From Stenotrophomonas geniculata ATCC 19374 = JCM 13324 (GTDB lineage: Bacteria; Pseudomonadota; Gammaproteobacteria; Xanthomonadales; Xanthomonadaceae): a stretch of 64,000 nt of DNA. Location: positions 37,032 through 101,031 of the forward strand of contig NZ_LLXT01000104.1 in the NCBI RefSeq assembly GCF_001431625.1, written 5' to 3'. Shown here one piece after another: positions 56,203 through 64,000 of the stretch. Within the stretch, counting starts at the first letter, position 1, and every line of letters begins with the position of its first letter. A model generated the notes under the pieces. It saw only the letters and a program-made list of their open reading frames with translations, was not told where the DNA came from and made no database searches. A program made the translations under genes and the position numbers.

Positions 56203-56268
56203 AAAACGGGACGGAGGGGATTATGTCGTTTGTGCATTAACGACTTAATCCCCTCCGTCCCCTTTTTT
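56203..56268. repeat. long inverted repeat, copy 2 (bidirectional terminator)
   Basis: Same core as copy 1 (GGGACGGAGGGGATTA...), arms with two mismatches, and CCCCTTTTTT at the end. Between convergent soxR and an SDR gene. Confidence 0.85.
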
Positions 56269-56269
56269 C

Positions 56270-56872
56270 TTACCAGACCGTGATCGTCTCGCCGCTCTGG
56301 ATGCCTTCCACTGCACGCTGGAAGGCCAGCGCCGCGCGCTGCGCGCTTACCGCTTCGAAGCCCGGGAAGTAGGGGCCGTACGCCGCCATCGATTCGATCA
56401 GCACGTTCGGGCTGACCACATTGATGCGCAGGCCACGGGGCAGCAGCTCCAGCGCCGCCGCACGTACGAAGCCTTCCAGTGCGGTGTTCACGGCGGTGGC
56501 GTTGACGCCATCGCGGATCGGTTGGGCGCTGATGATGCCGCTGGTCAGGGTGATCGAACCGCCGGCGTTGAGGTGGTGCTGGGCGGCCAGTGCCAGCCGC
56601 ACCTGCCCCAGCAGCTTGTCCTGCAGCCCGATGTTGAACTGTGCTGGCGTCATCTGCTGCAACGGGCCGAAGTGCACCGAGCCGGTGGTGGAGATCACCG
56701 CATCGACCGGGCCGGTACGCGCGAACAGTTCGGCGACGCTGGCGTCATCGGTCAGGTCCACTCGGAGTTCGCCGCTGCTGCGGCCGGCGGCGAGAATCTG
56801 ATGCTGTTGGCCGAGCTGGCGGGCGACTGCCTGGCCGAGGGTGCCGCTGGCACCGACGAGGAGGATCTTCAT
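56270..56872 (-). CDS. short-chain dehydrogenase-like protein
   Basis: 200 residues. Nucleotide loop VGASGTLGQAVARQL; ISTTGSVHFGPLQQM; no YxxxK at the usual place (DGVNATAVNTALEGF), so catalysis may differ. Divergent from the LysR gene. Confidence 0.83.
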   Translation of the reverse strand: MKILLVGASGTLGQAVARQLGQQHQILAAGRSSGELRVDLTDDASVAELFARTGPVDAVISTTGSVHFGPLQQMTPAQFNIGLQDKLLGQVRLALAAQHHLNAGGSITLTSGIISAQPIRDGVNATAVNTALEGFVRAAALELLPRGLRINVVSPNVLIESMAAYGPYFPGFEAVSAQRAALAFQRAVEGIQSGETITVW

Positions 56873-56970
56873 GGCCGTTCCTTGCGTGAGGGAGTGAGCG
56901 CAGTCTGCGCCGTCACGGTGCGGTTAGGTAAGCGGCGTATTCTTCGCAGATTCCTAACTCTGGATTAGCA

Positions 56971-57846
56971 ATGGATACCCTTCGCTGCATGCAGGCCTTT
57001 GTTGCCGTGGCCGAGCGCGGGAGCTTCGCAGGGGCTGCCGAACAGCTGCAGGTGTCGGCGGTGATGGTCGGCAAGTACATCCAGCAGCTGGAGGCGCACC
57101 TGGGCACCGCGTTGCTGCAACGGAACACCCGCCGCCAGCGCCTGACCGAAGCCGGCAGCGCCTACCTGGCCGGGTGCCGGCAGGTGCTGGAGCAGGTGCA
57201 GCAGGCCGAGGCCGACGTGGCCGGACTGCAGATACAGCCACGCGGGCTGCTGCGGGTCAGCGCACCCACCACCTGGGGCAGCTGCGTGCTGGCGCCACAA
57301 CTGGCCGGCCTGCTGCGCGCGCAGCCGCAGTTGAACATCGAACTGGATCTGAGCAACCGCCGTGTGGATCTGATCGAGGACGGCTTCGACGTAGCGATCC
57401 GGGTCGGGCCACTGCCGTCGCAGGAAGTGGTGGCGCGGCCGCTGCCACCGTATGCGATGAGCCTGTGTGCGGCACCGTCCTACCTGCGCCGGCGCGGCAC
57501 GCCGCGTACGCCCGCGGATCTGCAGGGGCATGATTGCCTGAGCCACCTGGCCTGGCGCGGTGGCCACGGCTGGCAGTTGGCCAATGGCGAACAGGTGGAT
57601 TGGGAGGCGCGTCTGACCTGCAATGATGGGTTTGCGTTGCGCGAAGCGGCGGTCGCCGGCGCGGGGCTGGTGCTGCAGCCGACCGCATTGCTGGCCGGTG
57701 AGATCGCGGCAGGGCGGTTGAAGCCGCTGCTGCGCGACTACCTGCCCGAACCACGGCCGATGCACCTGATCTACCTGCCCGACCGCAGGCCGCGTCCGCG
57801 GTTGCAGTGCTTCGTCGATTTCGTCATGACCACATTGGGGCAATGA
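56971..57846 (+). CDS. LysR-family regulator
   Basis: 291 residues. HTH MQAFVAVAERGSFAGAAEQLQVSAVMVGKYIQQLEAHLG. Probably regulates the divergent SDR. Confidence 0.9.
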   Translation: MDTLRCMQAFVAVAERGSFAGAAEQLQVSAVMVGKYIQQLEAHLGTALLQRNTRRQRLTEAGSAYLAGCRQVLEQVQQAEADVAGLQIQPRGLLRVSAPTTWGSCVLAPQLAGLLRAQPQLNIELDLSNRRVDLIEDGFDVAIRVGPLPSQEVVARPLPPYAMSLCAAPSYLRRRGTPRTPADLQGHDCLSHLAWRGGHGWQLANGEQVDWEARLTCNDGFALREAAVAGAGLVLQPTALLAGEIAAGRLKPLLRDYLPEPRPMHLIYLPDRRPRPRLQCFVDFVMTTLGQ

Positions 57847-57899
57847 GCATCCACGCCAGGCGTGGATGACGGTGGGTGCCGACCGTTGGTCGGCACGCA
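57847..57899 (+). repeat. two adjacent SMAG-type palindromes
   Basis: ATCCACGCC-A-GGCGTGGAT then GTGCCGACC-GTT-GGTCGGCAC. Between the convergent LysR and proC genes. Confidence 0.8.
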
Positions 57900-57905
57900 T
57901 CGGGA

Positions 57906-58727
57906 TCAATCATTCGCCGCAGACAGTTCCTGCCCACGCACCTGTGCGGCACGCAGTGCGGTGTCCACCAGGGCCTCGAAGCCACCGGCCTGGAAGCTCT
58001 CGATCGCGGCCTGGGTGGTGCCATTCGGCGAGGTCACGCGGCGGCGAAGCTCGGCCGGGCTCTCACCGGCTTCATCAAGCATGCGCGAGGCACCCAGCAG
58101 GGTCTGCACCACCAGCGTGCGCGCGGCGTCGGCTGGCAGGCCCTGGGCAATACCCGCCGCTTCCATCGCTTCGGCCAGCAGGAACACATAGGCCGGGCCA
58201 CTGCCGGATACGGCAGTCACTGAATCCATCAGCGCCTCGCTGTCGATCCACACCGTGCGCCCGGCACTGGCCAGCACCTTCTCGGCCTGTGCGTGCTGCT
58301 GCGTGTCCACCGACGGTGTGGCGAACAGGCCGGTCACACCGGCGCCGAGCAGGGCCGGGGTGTTGGGCATCGCGCGCACTACCGGCAGGTTGCCGCCCAG
58401 CCAGCGTTCCAGCTGCGCGCTGGTGATACCGGCGGCAATCGACACCACCAACGGCTGGTTTGCCTGGGCCAGTGCCCGCAACGACTGGCAGACCTCACGC
58501 AGCACCTGCGGCTTCACCGCCAGCAGCCAGGTGCTGCCCTGCGCGGCGGCATCTGCGGCGTTGTCATGCACCTGCACACCGAAGTCGGCGGCCAGCGCCT
58601 GGCGCAGTTCGGCCACCGGTTCGGCGACGTGGATGTGCGCGGCGGGTGTGCCCTGGCGGATCAGGCCGGCGATCAGGCTGCGCGCCATGTTGCCGCCGCC
58701 GATGAAAGTGATGGAATCAGCTGCCAT
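57906..58727 (-). CDS. proC: pyrroline-5-carboxylate reductase
   Basis: 273 residues. Last step of proline synthesis. FIGGGNMARSLIAGL (NADPH), VVRAMPNTPALLGAGVTG, and signature near TAVSGSGPAYVFLLAEAMEAAG. Follows yggS by 18 bases. Confidence 0.94.
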   Translation of the reverse strand: MAADSITFIGGGNMARSLIAGLIRQGTPAAHIHVAEPVAELRQALAADFGVQVHDNAADAAAQGSTWLLAVKPQVLREVCQSLRALAQANQPLVVSIAAGITSAQLERWLGGNLPVVRAMPNTPALLGAGVTGLFATPSVDTQQHAQAEKVLASAGRTVWIDSEALMDSVTAVSGSGPAYVFLLAEAMEAAGIAQGLPADAARTLVVQTLLGASRMLDEAGESPAELRRRVTSPNGTTQAAIESFQAGGFEALVDTALRAAQVRGQELSAAND

Positions 58728-58745
58728 GGAAAGCTCCTTGGAAAG

Positions 58746-59423
58746 TCAGGCTGGGCGCGGGCGCGCGCCGAACAGTGCGGTACCGATCCGCACCAGGGTG
58801 GCACCCTCGGCGATGGCTTCGGCGTAGTCGCTGCTCATGCCCATCGACAGCGTGTCGATCTGCGTGTGCTGGGCAGCCAGCGACTGGAAAAGTGTGCGCA
58901 TGCGCACGAATGCATCCCGACGGCGCTCGGCCTCGGGCCATGGCGCGGGAATCGCCATCAGTCCGCGCAGGCGCAGGGTGGGTTCGGCGGCAATTGCGGC
59001 GGCGAGTACGTCCACTTCCTCCGGTGCACAGCCATGCTTGCTGGATTCGTCGTCGATGTTGACCTGGATCAGCACGTTCAGCGGGCCGCGCGCGGCCGGG
59101 CGATGGCGCGCAAGCGCCGTTACCAGCTTGGGCCGGTCCACGCTCTGCACCCAGTCGAAGTGGCTGGCCACGGCATCGGCCTTGTTCGACTGCAGGTGGC
59201 CGATCAGGTGCCACTCCAGCGCCAGGTGCTGCAGCGCCTGCATCTTGGCCAGCGCTTCCTGCACATAGTTTTCGCCGAAGGCATGCTGGCCCTGTGCGGC
59301 CAGCGCGGCCACGGCCTCGGCCGGCTGGGTCTTGGACACCGCCAGCAGGCGTGGATCGGGCCTGCCCGCGGTCTCGGCGGCGGCATGCAGGTTGCTCAGG
59401 ATCTGGGGCAGGGGAGTGGCCAC
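58746..59423 (-). CDS. yggS: PLP homeostasis protein YggS
   Basis: 225 residues. PLP Lys in LLAVSKTQPAEAV; FGENYVQEALAKM; HLIGHLQSNK; SMGMSSDYAEAIAEGATLVRIGTALFG. Conserved pairing with proC; divergent from pilT. Confidence 0.94.
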   Translation of the reverse strand: MATPLPQILSNLHAAAETAGRPDPRLLAVSKTQPAEAVAALAAQGQHAFGENYVQEALAKMQALQHLALEWHLIGHLQSNKADAVASHFDWVQSVDRPKLVTALARHRPAARGPLNVLIQVNIDDESSKHGCAPEEVDVLAAAIAAEPTLRLRGLMAIPAPWPEAERRRDAFVRMRTLFQSLAAQHTQIDTLSMGMSSDYAEAIAEGATLVRIGTALFGARPRPA

Positions 59424-59510
59424 GTAACGCGTTCCGTTGAATCAGGAGGCTATACTGCCGCCCGGGGAAAGATCCTTCCAGTCGAAGCCGTTATTGGGGA
59501 GTAGCCGCTC

Positions 59511-60548
59511 ATGGATATCGCCGAGCTGTTGGCGTTTTCCGTAAAGAACAAAGCGTCCGACCTGCACCTGTCCGCAGGCCTGCCGCCGATGATCCGCGTG
59601 GACGGCGACGTTCGCCGGATCAACATCCCAGCCCTGGACCACAAGCAGGTCCATGCGCTGGTGTACGACATCATGTCCGACAAGCAGCGCCGCGATTACG
59701 AGGAATTCCTCGAAGTGGACTTCTCCTTCGAGATTCCGTCGCTGGCGCGCTTCCGTGTGAACGCGTTCAACCAGAACCGCGGTGCCGGTGCGGTGTTCCG
59801 TACCATTCCGTCCGAGGTGCTCACCCTCGAGGACCTGGCCTGCCCGCCGCTGTTCCGCGAAGTGATCCAGCAGCCGCAGGGCCTGATCCTGGTGACCGGT
59901 CCGACCGGCTCGGGCAAGTCGACCACGCTGGCGGCGATGATCGACTACATCAACAAGAACGAATACGGCCACATCCTCACCGTCGAGGATCCGATCGAAT
60001 TCGTGCACACCTCGCAGAAGTGCCTGATCAACCAGCGCGAAGTGCACCGTGACACGCATGGCTTCAACGAAGCGCTGCGCTCGGCGCTGCGTGAGGACCC
60101 GGACATCATCCTGGTCGGCGAACTTCGTGACCTGGAAACCATCCGCCTGGCACTGACCGCCGCGGAAACCGGCCACCTGGTGTTCGGCACCCTGCATACC
60201 AGCTCAGCGGCCAAGACCATCGATCGCATCATCGACGTGTTCCCGGCCGGCGAAAAGCCGATGGTGCGCTCGATGCTGTCCGAATCGCTGCGTGCGGTGA
60301 TCTCGCAGGCGCTGCTGAAGAAGGTTGGTGGCGGTCGTACCGCTGCGTGGGAAATCATGGTCGGCACCCCGGCCATCCGCAACCTGATCCGTGAGGACAA
60401 GGTGGCGCAGATGTACTCGGCCATCCAGACCGGCCAGCAGTACGGCATGATGACCCTGGACCAGCACCTGCAGGACCTGGTCAAGCGCAGCCTGATCACC
60501 CGCAACCAGGCCCGTGACTACGCCAAGGACAAGCGCCTGTTCGAGTAA
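59511..60548 (+). CDS. pilT: type IV pilus retraction ATPase PilT
   Basis: 345 residues. N-terminal AIRAG-like domain, Walker A GPTGSGKSTT, Asp box, Walker B (DPDIILVGELRDLETI) and His box (TGHLVFGTLHTSSA). Drives retraction and twitching. GGGGAGTAG upstream; TATACT at 59451 is a possible -10. Confidence 0.96.
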   Translation: MDIAELLAFSVKNKASDLHLSAGLPPMIRVDGDVRRINIPALDHKQVHALVYDIMSDKQRRDYEEFLEVDFSFEIPSLARFRVNAFNQNRGAGAVFRTIPSEVLTLEDLACPPLFREVIQQPQGLILVTGPTGSGKSTTLAAMIDYINKNEYGHILTVEDPIEFVHTSQKCLINQREVHRDTHGFNEALRSALREDPDIILVGELRDLETIRLALTAAETGHLVFGTLHTSSAAKTIDRIIDVFPAGEKPMVRSMLSESLRAVISQALLKKVGGGRTAAWEIMVGTPAIRNLIREDKVAQMYSAIQTGQQYGMMTLDQHLQDLVKRSLITRNQARDYAKDKRLFE

Positions 60549-60647
60549 GGCGGGGCAGCCACGGGCGGCGCGTGCAATGGCGCGGCCGCTCCGTGTTGTT
60601 TCCTCCATCGACCGTTACTTGGTAAACCGCTTTTCCGGGAGCCTGCC

Positions 60648-62923
<2,276 letters not shown>

Positions 62924-62932
62924 CCACCCGGC

Positions 62933-62957
62933 GGGTGCGGACCGTTGGTCCGCACTC
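62933..62957 (+). repeat. SMAG-type palindrome
   Basis: GTGCGGACC-GTT-GGTCCGCAC between convergent genes. Confidence 0.78.
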
Positions 62958-62965
62958 CTTGACCC

Positions 62966-63862
62966 TCACCCCATCGGCCCACGCAGCGCATCAAGCACCG
63001 TGCGCATCGCCACGGTGACGTGGCGGCGCGACGGGTAGTACGCGTAGTAGCCATCGAAGTGGGGGCACCAGTCGTCCAGCACCGACTGCAGCCGGCCATC
63101 GTCCAGCATCGGCTGCACCTGGTCTTCCGGCAGCCAGGCCAATCCACTGCCGGCCAGCGCAGCGGCGCGGGTCATGCCCATGGTGTTGAAGGTCCACTGG
63201 CCGGCGACGCGCACGCTCAGTTCGTTGCCATCCTGGCCGAAATCCCACGGCATCAGCCCGCCATGCGTGGGCAGGCGCAGGGTCACGCAGTTGTGGCCTG
63301 CCAGCTCGTCCGGATGTCGTGGCACCACATGCTGGCGGAAGTAGCTGGGCGCGCCGACCACGCGCATGCGCAGCGGCGGGCTGATCGGCACAGCGACCAT
63401 GTCGCGCGCCAGCCGCTCGCCGAGGCGGATGCCGATGTCATAGCGCTCGGCCACGATGTCGGCCAGCCCGTAGTCGGCGGCCAGTTCCACCTTCAAATCC
63501 GGATACTGCTGCAGCAGCGGCGCCAGCCGTGGCCATGCGATGTACTCGGCGGCGTGGCCGGTGGCATTGATGCGGATGGTGCCGGCCGGGCGTTCGCGGT
63601 ACTCGGCCAGCGCGGCCAACCCATCCTCGATCTCGGCCAGGCGTGGGCCCAGGGTATCGAGCAGGCGGGCCCCGGCTTCGGTGGTGGAGACGCTGCGGGT
63701 GGTGCGGGTCAGCAGGCGCACGCCGAGGCGCTGTTCCAGGCCGCGCATGGCATGGCTGAGCGCGGACTGGGATATGCCCAGCTGGGCGGCGGCCTTGGTG
63801 AAGCTGCCCTCGCGGGCAACGTGGACGAAGGCCTGCAGGTCGTTGAGGTTTTCGCGGGGCAT
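62966..63862 (-). CDS. LysR-family regulator
   Basis: 298 residues from MPRENLNDLQAFVHVAREGSF. HTH (FTKAAAQLGISQSALSHAMRGLEQRLGVRLL) and substrate domain with PWDFGQDGNELSVRV, typical of the group near AKR genes. Probably controls the adjacent aldo/keto reductase. Confidence 0.9.
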   Translation of the reverse strand: MPRENLNDLQAFVHVAREGSFTKAAAQLGISQSALSHAMRGLEQRLGVRLLTRTTRSVSTTEAGARLLDTLGPRLAEIEDGLAALAEYRERPAGTIRINATGHAAEYIAWPRLAPLLQQYPDLKVELAADYGLADIVAERYDIGIRLGERLARDMVAVPISPPLRMRVVGAPSYFRQHVVPRHPDELAGHNCVTLRLPTHGGLMPWDFGQDGNELSVRVAGQWTFNTMGMTRAAALAGSGLAWLPEDQVQPMLDDGRLQSVLDDWCPHFDGYYAYYPSRRHVTVAMRTVLDALRGPMG

Positions 63863-64000
63863 GACGGGATGATACGGCCGGGCTGCGCCCGGCACCTGCC
63901 GAATCAACGTCAACGGCAACGTCAAAAGCTGGCTTCCCGTGGGAGGCGAGGTGGCTCAGGTTGCGGGGGACGGCGCAAGTCCCCCTCCGGGGCCCGGCCC
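63863..64000. other. window-end non-coding stretch
   Basis: 138 bases upstream of the LysR gene. No gene, tRNA or clear repeat seen. Confidence 0.5.

Overview
Organism. High GC, dense SMAG repeats (short palindromes ending in GTAG), the Smqnr/SmQnrR/SmtcrA quinolone-protection locus and SoxR-linked MfsA point to a Stenotrophomonas of the S. maltophilia complex. Most of the window is chromosome. One large accessory block lies at about 7.9-27.8 kb.

Layout. 1-5.9 kb is housekeeping: the 3' end of fabF, pabB, then a translationally coupled mltG-tmk-holB-pilZ operon and tRNA-Val(CAC). 5.9-7.9 kb holds two uncharacterised genes, a 0.5 kb stretch without a gene, and a tautomerase. 7.9-22.3 kb, all on the minus strand, is a full P2-type contractile tail with lysis cassette: a Mor-like activator, holin, lambda-R-like endolysin, Rz/Rz1, a tail-completion candidate, V-W-J-I-H, a fibre chaperone, FI-FII-E/E'-T-U-X-D. 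There is no portal, capsid, terminase or integrase, so this is a tailocin (maltocin-like R-type bacteriocin), not a prophage. 22.6-27.8 kb is an attached module: Toprim/VapE primase-helicase, a phage-type dNMP kinase, small DNA-binding proteins, and on the plus strand a zinc finger and an 84-residue protein resembling phage Acb2/Tad1 anti-CBASS proteins. A shared promoter-proximal box (core GAAAGGTGTTGAC) precedes all four transcription units of the block, suggesting one regulon.

27.9-41.7 kb carries an outer-membrane uptake set (DUF2946, TonB receptor, PepSY membrane protein), the Smqnr locus, a methyltransferase, a GST divergent from a LysR gene, a MocR regulator divergent from an EamA exporter, an SDR and a second LysR. 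41.7-50.4 kb has a TonB siderophore receptor, a two-component system and a divergent RND pump (MFP + RND, no outer-membrane gene; SmeRySy-SmeYZ-like). 50.5-57.9 kb holds a GFA protein, a DUF4105 protein with a lipoprotein hydrolase, MfsA/SoxR around a SoxR box, an SDR and a LysR. 57.9-64 kb is proC-yggS divergent from pilT-pilU, an aldo/keto reductase and a LysR regulator.

How it fits together. The tail operon builds a needle-like contractile particle and lyses the producer to release it. The linked replication and nucleotide genes would be surplus in a pure tailocin, so either they are prophage remnants or they act with the tailocin on induction. Three separate drug/oxidant-response loci (Smqnr, MfsA-SoxR, RND pump) fit the multidrug-resistant character of the group.
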